This document shows positions 24,501 to 31,839 of a stretch of DNA of 64,000 nucleotides, piece after piece. Position 1 is the stretch's first letter; every line of letters begins with the position of its first letter. The DNA comes from Bostrychus sinensis (Eukaryota > Chordata > Actinopteri > Gobiiformes > Eleotridae): contig CM036245.1 in NCBI GenBank assembly GCA_020698575.1, forward strand, positions 1,498,620-1,562,619. Reading direction: 5' to 3'. The notes beneath the pieces were generated by a model. That model was not told where the DNA came from, searched no databases, and worked only from the letters and a program-made list of their open reading frames with translations. The position numbers and the translations under genes were made by a program.

Positions 24501-27500
24501 TTTGTGGTCTCTATGACGCCCTGAGCTGGAAAGCTTTGGTCGTCTGATTGTGTTACCGTTAAGTTTTCTGTTCTTTCTTACGTATAACATTTTTTTAAAC
24601 TTTAAAGGGCTGTGCTCTGGGCTGGTTTTTATTGTGTTGGGTGGGTTTTAAGTTCTTTTTGGGCTGGAAACTGTCAGTGAGTTCCAGGTCAACACTGTAA
24701 ATAAGAATTTGTTCTTAATGTTCTATCCGGTAAAATAAAGGTTAAATTAAATAAATAAAAGATCTGGCAAGTTTGTTTTGACCCAAAATGATTAATTGTT
24801 TTGTAGAGAATGGCCATAATCTAGAGATGTGATGTTCAGGAACGATCCAAGCCAGAGTGGAAGAGTGGTGCACAAGTCTTTTTTATTTTTTTAGTCTTGT
24901 ATCAAAATTAAGAAGCTGTTTTTTGTTTGTAAACTGCAAAGAGTCCTCTTAAGAAAAAGTAGAAGAGGTCTGGAGCTGAGGACAGTGTGTGTGCGTCAAA
25001 GTTTATTGATGTTTTTACATTTTTTGCATGAACTTATGTAAAGGCAGCTATATTTTGCATTTTCAAAATAATAATAAATCCTAAATGAATTTAGTCCACA
25101 CCTCATTTTATTATCATTAAAGAATAGAACAGTAATAATGAATGACCCACCAATGGAGCGCAACAGTGCCCCCCTCTGGTGCCGGAAGTAAATTTCCAAT
25201 TCATTTTTCCCATAGACTTTTCAAAAAATGTGTATCTTAAGAGTTTAAAAGCTCGACAGAGGATAGTCAGCTCTGTGGTAACTCTGAAGAAAATAAATAA
25301 ATCTGAAACTTGTAAAAAAGGCAAAGCTACAAATGTTTCACCAATTATTCAAGTTTAGGAGAATTATTTTGATTAAAATGAATTGTACTATGGTCCTGAG
25401 CTACCACTGAGCTGATTATCCTGTGCTGAGGTTTTAAACTCTGAATATACTCATTTTTCTAAAAGTGTATAGGAAATATAAATGGGAAATGTACTTCCGG
25501 CACCAGAGGGGGGCACTGTTGCGCTCTATAGAATGTGTTTTATTTTGACTAAATTTGTAATATGTCCCTCATCCCAGTGTTTGTTTTCTGAATGAACTGA
25601 CTGGCTTCTTAAAATGACGTTAGAACAAAAATTAGCCACTCTCTTTGAAATGAACAGATCCCAAAGCTTCAGGTCCAGTTAAAGAGCTGACTGTGGTTGA
25701 CTGAATACTTTCTGAACCTGCAGTTCAGGCAAACCCCAGCTCTTTGTTAAATGTTTCTACTGTAGATGTAATGTTGAAATATTTAAAATACAGCATAATA
25801 ATTGATGAAATGAGCACATAACACTACTTTTCCTCCTCAGGCACTCCTTTAGAAAAAATCAGGTTTTTCCTTTTAAAACCCTTTTAGGTCACTGTATATA
25901 AAACATGAATTGTTTACTATTTACAGATCCACAGTGTTTTTGTTTGTGCAGTGATTCCCAGTCCTGATCGGTCTCTGATTTGCCCTAACACTGATTTAAT
26001 CCATTTTTACTTTGCTCTGAAACTCAGGTTCTTCCTCTTAAAGCCCTAAGGGGCGGGGCTACACTCACTGTTATCCAATGGAATTATAAGGCATTATTTC
26101 CCACAATGCACTGAGAAAAAGGTGGATCTGGTGATGTTTTTGTTTGTGTATTGTTTAGCCTCAGACTGACAGAGTTACAGAGGAATTAACAGGATTTAAC
26201 ATTTCTGTATTGGAACGGCAGCGGAGGGAAAATAAGTGATTTTAATGGGAGTCAATGGGAGTTAAAGGACTGAGAGAGGGAGGTTTTTGTCCAGACAATA
26301 GATAATTCTGTTAATTTTTTTGTTTTTTGTTTCATTAATTTGTCATTAATAAACATCTTTGTCAAATATCATCACTCTAGCATTAGAAATTCCAAAATTA
26401 GAGCAAAAATACATTTGAAAAAGCCTATAAGGAGCCAGGGCCTGAGGGTTAAGTGTAACCTAAACCAGAAAGGTTGATTTGTTTTCCACTGAAGTGATTT
26501 GTGCTGCAGGACTCTCCCTGCTGCTGGCTGGACGGGGCGCTCACTCACCTCTCAGAGATCATCGACCTGGAGGACCTGCCCTCCATCCAGATGGAAGTGG
26601 GAGTCCTGGTCCGAGAGTTCCCCGACGTCAGGTAAACCAGGACTAAACCTGGGCTAAACCAGGACTAAACCAGGACTAAACCAGGACTAAAACCAGGGTT
26701 AAGCTAGGACTAAACCAGGACTAAAACAGGCCTGAAACCAGGACTAAACCAGGACTAAACCAGGACTAAACCAGGACTAAACCAGGACTAAACCAGGACT
26801 AAACCAGGACTGAACCAGGACTAAACCAGGACTGAACCAGAACTAAAACCAGGGTTAAGCTAGGACTAAACCAGGACTAAAACAGGCCTGAAACCAGGAC
26901 TAAACCAGGACTAAACCAGGACTAAACCAGGACTAAACCAGGACTAAACCAGGACTAAACCAGGACTGAACCAGGACTAAACCAGGACTGAACCAGAACT
27001 AAAACCAGGGTTAAGCTAGGACTAAACCAGGACTAAAACAGGACTAAACCAGGACTAAAACAGGCCTGAAACCAGGACTAAACCAGGACTAAACCAGGGC
27101 TAAACCAGGACTAAAACAGGACTAAACCAGGACTAAAACAGGCCTGAAACCAGGACTAAACCAGGACTAAACCAGGGCTAAACCAGGACTAAACCAGGAC
27201 TAAACCAGGGCTAAACCAGGACTAAACCAGGACTAAACCAGGGCTAAACCAGGACTAAACCAGGACTAAACCAGGGCTAAACCAGGGCTAAACCAGGACT
27301 AAACCAGGCCTGAAACCAGGACTAAAACCAGGGTAAAACTAGAAGTAAACCAGCTCTAAACCAGGACTAAATAAGAACTAAACCAGAACTAAAACCAGGA
27401 CTAAACCAGGACTGAACCAGAACTAAAACCAGGGTTAAGCTAGGACTAAACCAGGACTAAAACAGGACTAAAACAGGACTAAATGAGAACTAAAACCAGG

Positions 27501-28121
27501 ACCAAATGAGGTCTAAAACCAGGGTAAAACTATAAGTTAACCAGCTCTAAACCAGAACTAAACAAGGAATAAACCAGGACTGAATCAGGAGTTAACCAGG
27601 ACTAAACTAAGACTAAAACCAGGGTTAAACCAGGACAAAAACAGGGCTAAACCAGAACTAAAACCAGGACTAAAACAGGGCTAAAACCAGGGTAAAACTA
27701 GAAGTAAACCAGCTCTAAACCAGGACTAAATGAGAACTAATCAAGTTTGAATCAGGACTAAACTAAGACTAAAACCAGGGTTAAATCAGAACTAAACCAG
27801 GACTAAACCCTTTATCTCTGCCTTGTGTTTCTCAGGAGGAAGCACGTGTCGGCCATCTTGAACCTCCGGGGCCTGACCAGGCAGACTGAGCGTCAGGAGA
27901 TCCTGAACGTGGTGAAGGACCTGGAGTCGGAGCCGTGTGAGCTTCCCCGAGACCGCGCTCTGTTCGCCGAAGTCCCGGTGACCTCCGAACTCCACTGCGT
28001 GAACGTGGGCCTGAGCCGCCTAGCGCTAACGGCTACTTCCTGCTTCACCACGCTGCGACCAAAGAGGAAACGGACGAACAGGAGCAGGAGGGACACCAAC
28101 AACGAGGACGACGGGCTGTGA
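3585..28121 (+). CDS. exoc3l1: Exocyst complex component 3-like protein (Sec6 family), 3' part of gene
   Basis: Seven exons join in phase: 3585-3685, 3774-3890, 18866-19001, 23154-23276, 23411-23566, 26510-26631 and 27836-28121. They give 1,041 nt, the C-terminal 346 residues and a TGA stop. All junctions are GT-AG. The sequence reads as the C-terminal helical-bundle part of the Sec6/EXOC3 family: FQRKVELFHEG, RLYYSIR, PLFERLVKKKW, VVTEYLRSVMRGRL, LPSIQMEVGVLVREFPD and RKHVSAILNLRG. Sec6 is a subunit of the exocyst, which tethers secretory vesicles to the plasma membrane; the EXOC3L/TNFAIP2 paralogues act in related membrane processes. The extension after the last conserved helix (SRLALTATSCF then a basic, acidic-ended tail) suggests the EXOC3L1 type, but EXOC3L2 or TNFAIP2 is possible. 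The 5' exons lie left of the window. Its introns are unusually repeat-rich. Confidence 0.8.
3774..3890 (+). CDS. exocyst 3-like, visible exon 2
   Basis: The acceptor is ctcgttgtag and the donor CGTTCAG/gtgaag. It encodes SFQRKVELFHEGMQSGMFGD through QVNCCPPF in the Sec6-family helical region and ends in phase 2. The giant 11-mer array begins about 15 bp past the donor. Confidence 0.85.
3905..18118 (+). repeat. 14.2-kb satellite-like array of an 11-bp unit with higher-order structure
   Basis: About 1,290 tandem copies of an 11-mer with three main forms: CTGGTTTAGTC, CTGGTTTAGAC and CTGGTTTAGAG. The register is exact: the G of the TAG core falls at 3914, 5421, 8248, 13319, 17103 and 18115, all separated by multiples of 11, so there is no net indel over 14 kb. 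A rare variant, TAGTTCTGG, marks a higher-order period; from 6719 to 14925 most spacings are 792-858 bp (72-78 units). The array fills almost the whole intron between the exons ending at 3890 and starting at 18866. It has no coding capacity. Confidence 0.95.
18149..18863 (+). repeat. CTGTCT/CCGTCT hexamer tract directly before a splice acceptor
   Basis: About 715 nt consist of GTCTCT, GTCTCC, GTCCCT and GTCCT units, about five-sixths pyrimidine. No AG dinucleotide occurs between the TAGTGG near 18147 and the acceptor tccag at 18861-18865. The tract therefore works as an extended polypyrimidine-rich zone upstream of the exon at 18866. Reading frames on both strands across it (Ser/Val/Leu/Cys-rich or Glu/Thr/Arg-rich) are repeat artefacts. 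Confidence 0.9.
18866..19001 (+). CDS. exocyst 3-like, visible exon 3
   Basis: The acceptor is ctgtccag and the donor ATCAGG/gtaaga. It completes the split Arg codon and reads SFAQCCAQSDPVSGEDSLRR then SLDSVVQCGVRVLSERLYYS, ending in phase 0. The hexamer tract lies directly upstream and a 38-bp repeat starts 10 bp after the donor. Confidence 0.85.
19011..19131 (+). repeat. 38-bp tandem repeat just inside an intron
   Basis: Three near-identical copies begin GTCCTCCAGGGACGTGGCGG and continue GACGCTCTCTGGGGGCTT, starting ten bases after the 5' splice site of the exon ending at 19001. The third copy diverges at its end. Confidence 0.85.
19275..19570 (-). mobile_element. 3' tail of an L2-clade LINE, antisense
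   Basis: The reverse complement matches the tail of the LINE at 34370-34686, sharing GACAGGAGTGTCCTG, CCACAGCTGGGTTTTTTT and the GAATTGAA terminal repeat. It is a 5'-truncated insertion and is non-coding. Confidence 0.75.
19710..20105. mobile_element. Palindromic MITE with CACTGCAAA ends
   Basis: The left end is CACTGCAAAT and the right end TTTTTTGCAGTG. The two halves are largely reverse complements around a centre near 19905, for example AGCTATTTTTACTTATTTCA against TGAAATAAGTAAAAATAGCT. It would form a long hairpin. It has no coding capacity; the superfamily is not assigned. Confidence 0.75.
20131..20223 (+). pseudogene. Decayed duplicate of exocyst 3-like exon 5
   Basis: GCTCCGTGATGAGAGGAAGA is identical to the functional exon near 23456. 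Flanking similarity gives SVMRGRLRCTLAKMRRL against the real SVMRGRLICTSAKMRRR, then a TGA stop at 20221. There is no good splice site around it and about 9 extra bases precede the match. It lies in the intron upstream of the real exon, so it looks like a relic of an internal tandem duplication of this gene. Confidence 0.7.
20224..21175. other. Intronic sequence without recognised gene
   Basis: Mixed-composition DNA with short frames only, a small (GA)n run near 21003-21022, and an AATAAA-like stretch near 20740. I see no splice-flanked exon of the host gene and no clear transposon end. Confidence 0.4.
21176..21412. mobile_element. hAT-like element fragment
   Basis: The part from about 21330 (GGGATTTTGGTAAATTTAAG to ACTTTGGGAATGGCTG) closely matches the right half of the hAT-like copies at 2787-3210 and 57248-57416. 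The left end is degraded. Confidence 0.5.
21413..21815. other. GC-richer intronic stretch, nothing recognised
   Basis: It contains short minus-strand frames without family resemblance, and no splice sites in the phase of the host gene. I see no supported feature. Confidence 0.3.
21816..22340 (+). mobile_element. Two tandem tRNA-derived SINE copies
   Basis: Both copies share CATACTG(C/T)CGTTGTGTCC(T/C)T and TTGGCAGCCA. The second has a good Pol III B box, GGTTCAAATCC, at 22008-22018. The 3' end reads AAAGCGCTATATAAAATTGA followed by a TATTATT run, the tail shared by fish L2-mobilised SINEs. Position and tail are seen; the family label is from general knowledge. Confidence 0.7.
22350..22805 (-). 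mobile_element. LINE 3' end, antisense, with RT C-terminal remnant
   Basis: On the minus strand a 95-codon frame reads LRSQDYLLLSVPSARTEFGK then FVYSAPFTWNMLQKDWK, the typical end of the LINE reverse-transcriptase polyprotein. It is followed by a 3' UTR ending CCTGGTTAAATAAAGGTC. The copy is 5'-truncated and inactive. Confidence 0.7.
22830..23040 (+). mobile_element. tRNA-derived SINE
   Basis: CTGTTGCCTCACAGCAAGAA with B box GGTTCGATTCC (22871-22881) and the body TGTGGAGTTTGCATTTTCTC are typical of a widespread fish tRNA-SINE. There is no conserved A box in the degraded head. Confidence 0.7.
23154..23276 (+). CDS. exocyst 3-like, visible exon 4
   Basis: The acceptor is tttttgttgcag and the donor TATCAG/gtacaa. 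It encodes 41 complete codons, PLFERLVKKKWLSNTEPYDQ and on to MDRPPYQ, in phase 0 at both ends. Confidence 0.9.
23411..23566 (+). CDS. exocyst 3-like, visible exon 5
   Basis: The acceptor is gtgtgttatcag and the donor GAACTG/gtgagc. It has 52 codons in phase 0 at both ends: LLVSEVHRRVVTEYLRSVMR then the basic KMRRRTAARLRDEGGQIKAL. This is the exon whose decayed copy lies at 20131-20223. Confidence 0.9.
23667..24371 (-). mobile_element. Pogo-like (Tc1/mariner) non-autonomous element, copy 1
   Basis: The ends are CCCTATTTTCCAGACCATAA and its imperfect inverse CTTATAGTCCAGAAAATACGG, flanked by TA (23665-23666 and 24372-24373). TA duplication places it in Tc1/mariner. On the minus strand 24173-24015 encodes the acidic end of a pogo-type transposase (GIIGNGTDAESDDS then ELFRSDTEDEEFKGFSD, stop). 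The catalytic part is missing. A nearly identical copy is at 52035-52756 and a shorter one at 55980-56480. Confidence 0.75.
24015..24173 (-). pseudogene. Remnant C-terminus of pogo-type transposase
   Basis: A 52-codon frame from after a TAA at 24174 to a TAG stop at 24015. It ends in the acidic DTEDEEFKGFSD, a tail I associate with pogo-family (CENP-B/Tigger type) transposases. The DDE catalytic domain is absent, so it cannot act as a transposase. Another frame across the same bases gives a 64-residue product with no such similarity. Confidence 0.6.
24390..25140. other. Intronic sequence with LINE tail
   Basis: From about 24590 to 24765 the sequence ends GTAAATAAGAATTTGTTCTT and GGTAAAATAAAGGTTAAATT, a LINE 3' UTR in + orientation. 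The rest is AT-rich and unremarkable. Confidence 0.5.
25146..25545. mobile_element. Foldback element with ~40 bp inverted ends
   Basis: The arm at about 25156-25192 (GAGCGCAACAGTGCCCCCCT then CTGGTGCCGGAAGTA) is repeated inverted at about 25492-25530. Similarity continues inward more weakly (AAATGGGAAA against TTTCCAATTC). There is no coding capacity. Confidence 0.65.
25831..26452. mobile_element. PiggyBac-like MITE, copy A
   Basis: The right end is GCCTGAGGGTTAA and the left end a degraded CCTCAGGCACTCCTTTAG. Together with TTAACCCTCAGGCCTCCTTT at 30421 the ends fit a TTAA-flanked piggyBac-type element. The interior matches the inverted copy at about 57760-58253, for example CCCACAATGCACTGAGAAAA. 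Confidence 0.6.
26510..26631 (+). CDS. exocyst 3-like, visible exon 6
   Basis: The acceptor is gtgctgcag and the donor GACGTCAG/gtaaac. It encodes DSPCCWLDGALTHLSEIIDL then LPSIQMEVGVLVREFPDV, a highly conserved Sec6/EXOC3L helix region, and ends in phase 2. The inverted 11-mer array begins right at the donor. Confidence 0.9.
26632..27815 (-). repeat. Degenerate 11-mer array, inverted relative to the 14-kb array
   Basis: About 105 units of ACCAGGACTAA and variants (GGGCTAAACC, AGGCCTGAAACC, AACTAAAACC). This is the reverse complement of the CTGGTTTAGTC family at 3905-18118. It starts within three bases of the donor GTAAAC and runs nearly to the acceptor at 27835. Register slips are common here. 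Larger blocks of about 180 bp repeat, for example around 26690-26880 and 26850-27000. Confidence 0.9.
27836..28121 (+). CDS. exocyst 3-like, terminal coding exon
   Basis: The acceptor is ttgtgtttctcag. It encodes RKHVSAILNLRGLTRQTERQ, then a divergent tail with a basic run (LRPKRKRTNRSRRDT) and an acidic end before TGA at 28119-28121. The basic cluster resembles the polybasic tails that bind membrane phosphoinositides in exocyst relatives; that reading is inference. Confidence 0.9.
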
Positions 28122-28290
28122 CGGGACCAAAACCGAGACTTAAATCAGGACCAAGAACTAAGAAGCACCGCAAACACTCCTGAACCCAATTGGAAACATG
28201 GATTAAACTAGTCTAAATCCAGGACTAGAGCAGGTTTTAGCAAATCAGAACCAAAACTAAACAAGGGCAGAAACCAGGATTGAAGTGGTT

Positions 28291-29047
28291 CAGTGGTTCT
28301 CGAAGCAAGTACCACCTAAAAAAGTTTGTAAAGTACATATTTAAAGTTTTCCTGTGTAATTTCAGGTCATACTTCTCAACTACACTGTCACATGAACAAA
28401 CTCCTGCCCCTAATGCTAAATTTGCCGCTAACAATGCTCATTTTGCTTTAGGTTATCCAAATAAAATAACTGGAAGAGGGCCTAAGATCTCTTCGTATGA
28501 CGGCTTTTAGTCTGTTTTAGGAGTTTCTCGGTTCCTTGTTTCTCCCCAACAAACGCAGGTTTACCGTCTGGTCTCTGGAGTGGTCCCCTCTCTGTTTTTC
28601 TCTCCCTCACCTCCTCTGACAAAGGTTTTCTGTCTTTTCTTGAGTGTACGGCTAAAGCACAGTCTAACACCAGCTCACAGCGACCCTCGCTCCCAGCCAA
28701 CTTACGGTTCAGGTCTGTGCAGAGGCGAGACCACTGTGAGTCAAGAAGCGTTTTATTTTGTGATATTTTTCGCCCCCAAAAAACTCCCATAATGAAATAA
28801 ATTCTTGGGTGAAAAGTTCTGCAGGATGGCTTTAATGAAATGAATTTTGTGTTATTAAAAAAGGAGAAAACAGAGACTAAACTGGGACATAACAAGAACT
28901 AATCTTGGACTCAACCAAGTCTAAATTAGGACTACTCTTGGATTAAACCAGGTCTGACCCAGGACTACACAACCAAATAAATCCAAACAAAATCAGAGAC
29001 CCTTGAGTACTGCCTGAGGTACCTGTACCACAGTTTGAGAACCACTG
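28291..29047. mobile_element. hAT-like insertion in the 3' flank
   Basis: The left end is CAGTGGTTCTCGAAGCAAGT and the right end CCACAGTTTGAGAACCACTG, reverse complements over the outer 16 bp with few mismatches. There is no transposase frame. No clear 8-bp duplication was found. Confidence 0.55.
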
Positions 29048-30277
29048 AACTAGTACTATATGAGGACCAGATACTGTACAGCTAATGTCAAACTGGAAAT
29101 TCTGGCTCAGTCTCTCTCTGCATTTGACCCAACACTCAGTGCTGCTTGGGTTACACCTGTAAGGAGGAGGTCAGGACCTAGCTGGACCTTTCTCTAGATC
29201 TGAGCAAGGATCCAGGTCAGGTCTTAGCTAAAGAGCCTACAGAAGAACTAAATCAGGATCAACCCAGGGCCCTCCATGGCTGCACCAAGGCCAAAACTAA
29301 ACCATGACTAAACAGATCGTGGAAAGATTTAAACAAGGACCAAGACTTAATTGAAGGGCTAAAACTAAAGGGCTAAACCAGGTCCAACCCAGGACTAAAG
29401 CAGGGATAAACCAGGTCTAGGTTAGGTCTAAATTTAGGACTAAATCATGGCTAAACCAGGACTAAACCCCTGATCTCTCTGCTTCACAAACTGGACCACA
29501 GAGGACCAACTCCAAGGACAAAGTACTTGGGGAGAAAACGCCACACAAACCTTTAATACTGCGGACAGAAAATGGCTGAAAGCTATGAATATTGGGTTTT
29601 GATTTATTGCTGTTGAACAAATGGACAAGTGTTTAAATGTTTGAGGCGGAGAAAAGACTTTGAGACGCTTAAAAGAAGAGAAAACGAGCTCCAAGACGCT
29701 GCATAAAATACGGAAATAGGAGAGAGGTTTGAACAGAGACGGATGGACCAAGTCTTCTGTGGACCAAACTGGAAAATGGATTCCCTGATAAATGTGTGGA
29801 AGTCTGCAACGTTCAGGAAAAAATACTGAAACAACAACAAAATATCCTTCATCCGCAGTGATCTGAAAAGTGTTTAAGTTTCTCTGCGAGTGCAATGGAA
29901 CAAACTGGAAAGAAAAACACATGGAAATTCTGCATCTATCAGATTAAAATGGCTAAAAATGTTTTGGTGAAAAGTTGGATTCTGTGCTTTTTTTGGTCTA
30001 TTCAAGTTAAATGTAGAGAGATTTTAACTGAGAAATCAAGTGGGTATAAAATTTGAGTTGTATTTGTATTTTTGCACAATCATCGGTACTGCGCTGATCG
30101 CTCTGTGTGTGATTCTCATTATTATTATTATTATGAAGTGTTATATATAAATGTAAAGAGTATTGTGTGCAGTTGTGAGACTGAACTGGAAGCACAACAT
30201 GTATAATTATATGATGGTATTGATTATTCCTAATATTTTCTGTTTTATGCAAATTTTTGACAATACAAACTGGAAAT

Positions 30278-30283
30278 AATAAA
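30278..30283 (+). terminator. Candidate poly(A) signal, exocyst 3-like gene
   Basis: AATAAA within GGAAATAATAAAAGCTCTTT, about 2.2 kb after the stop. It is plausible but competes with AATAAA at 28793. Confidence 0.35.
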
Positions 30284-30420
30284 AGCTCTTTGCCGGATAC
30301 TTTTATCATTTAGAGCAGTGATTCTCTAACTTTTACACCAAGTGCCAGCTCAGAAAATATTCAGCTTTATGTGAGTTGAAAAGGAAGCTGTTTCTAGGTT
30401 TATTTGACACGCAAGAATAT

Positions 30421-30610
30421 TTAACCCTCAGGCCTCCTTTAAAAAAATCACATTCTTCCTCTTAAAACCCTTTTAAGTCACTGGGTCACATTTAAAAATA
30501 TTAAACATGAACAAACAAAGCTTTTTTGTTGTTGTTTTTATCAATAACCCCGTCCTCATTATACAGAGCAAAAGTGACTTCATTTTTATATTTTTAACTA
30601 TAAATGCAGG
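30421..30610. mobile_element. PiggyBac-like MITE, truncated copy B
   Basis: It starts TTAACCCTCAGGCCTCCTTT and continues with CTTCCTCTTAAAACCCTTTT, shared with copies A and C. The other end is missing. Confidence 0.5.
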
Positions 30611-30660
30611 GGTGAAGGGGTGAAGGGGTGAAGGGGGTCAGCTCAGCTACCGGGAACCAA

Positions 30661-31375
30661 TCAGTGATGAGGAGGAGGAGCCGGAAGTGAGGTAAGAGGA
30701 GGGAAGGAAGTCCAACTAACAAAGTAAACGTGAAAATGAAAACAAAAGCAACACTTTAATGGATTAAAGATGTCGAGGTACAAGGAACACAAGGAGGGAA
30801 ATGGACCCAAAAATGAAGACCCAAAAATAAACTTTAATCCACGGTACTCACACAAAAACACGAGGTTGACAAGACGCAGGAGCTCACAAAGACACGACCA
30901 ACGACACGACCAACGACACGACCAACGACACGACCAACGACACGACCAACGACACGACCAACGACACGACCAACGACACGACCAACGACACGACCAACGA
31001 CACGACCAACGACACGACCAACGACACGACCAACGACACGACCAACGACACGACCAACGACACGACCAACGACACGACCAACGACACGACCAACGACACG
31101 ACCAAAGACACGACCAAAGACACGACCAAAGACACGACCAACGACACGACCAAAGACACGACCATGAACTGGCAAAAGGCAAGAGAGAACACAGGGCTTA
31201 AATACACACTAGGATGAGGCACAGGTGAAACACATTAAGGCGGGGCAGGTAATCACAAGGGCGGGAAACACAAAAAGCAGGAAATAAATCAGAAAAACAC
31301 GAGGACAAACCAAGACTACAAAATAAAACACAAGGGAAACAAACACAGAAAACAAGACATGGACAAGGAACATAA
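30661..31375. mobile_element. Unclassified interspersed repeat containing a 12-bp minisatellite
   Basis: Flanks such as TTAAATACACACTAGGATGA and GGCGGGGCAGGTAATCACAA look like a dispersed fish repeat. The centre (30892-31165) is an array of CGACACGACCAA. I cannot assign a class. Confidence 0.4.
30892..31165 (+). repeat. 12-bp array, (RHDQ)n in one frame
   Basis: About 23 copies of CGACACGACCAA, with a few CAAAGACACGAC variants at the right end. Because the unit is a multiple of three, frames stay open on both strands; the + frame from 30770 to 31201 is 143 codons, mostly (RHDQ)n. No splice or promoter evidence supports a protein. Confidence 0.9.
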
Positions 31376-31379
31376 CAAA

Positions 31380-31560
31380 AGAGAGCCTAAACCTGGACTA
31401 ACCCAGGTCTAAACCAAGGGAACTGAACCAGGACTAAACCAAAACTAAATCTGTTGAAACCGTGAGTAATCCAGGACTAAACTATGTCTAAACCAGGACG
31501 ATACTGGAACTAAACAATAAAGCACTAAACCAGGACTAAGGCTTTGAACTGAACTGCAAA
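31380..31560 (-). repeat. Degenerate 11-mer-family traces
   Basis: Scattered AACCTGGACTAACCCAGG, AACCAGGACTAAACC and GTAATCCAGGACTAAACTA-type units, the same core as the intronic arrays. The copies are highly diverged. Confidence 0.5.
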
Positions 31561-31839
31561 GGACTTTGACTGAGCCGGTGTCCTCTCTGCTAATCCTGCT
31601 CTGAACAGACTCTGGGTCTGTTTACCTCAGAGTGGACGCTCTAAGTCCCGCCTCCCCGTCTGTTATTGGTTGCTTTTGTTCAGCTGCCGTATGATTGGCT
31701 CACAGTGGAAAGAGCAGGCAGGTGCGCAGATAAACCCCAGGTGGTGCCCTCTCCCTCCTCAGTGACCTTCTGGTGAGTGTTTTTATATAAAGTAATGTAG
31801 TTTAAATCAGCCCTACAAAGACCCTCCCCAGAGTAAATC

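Larger units (their letters stand above)
28122..30300 (+). other. Probable 3' UTR and flank of the exocyst 3-like gene
   Basis: It contains scattered 11-mer-family traces (AGGACTAAA) to about 29470, an inserted hAT-like element at 28291-29047, then a less repetitive segment. AATAAA occurs at 28793 and at 30278-30283 (AATAATAAAAGC); the latter is a plausible poly(A) signal. Short minus-strand frames such as 29440-29922 show no family resemblance. Confidence 0.45.

Noticed and set aside
28482..28895. 137-codon minus-strand frame
   Set aside because: It lies inside the hAT-like element at 28291-29047 and shows no transposase motif.
30661..31182. Minus-strand 173-codon frame with (WSCR)n
   Set aside because: It is a 12-bp tandem repeat read in another frame, with no splice or family support.
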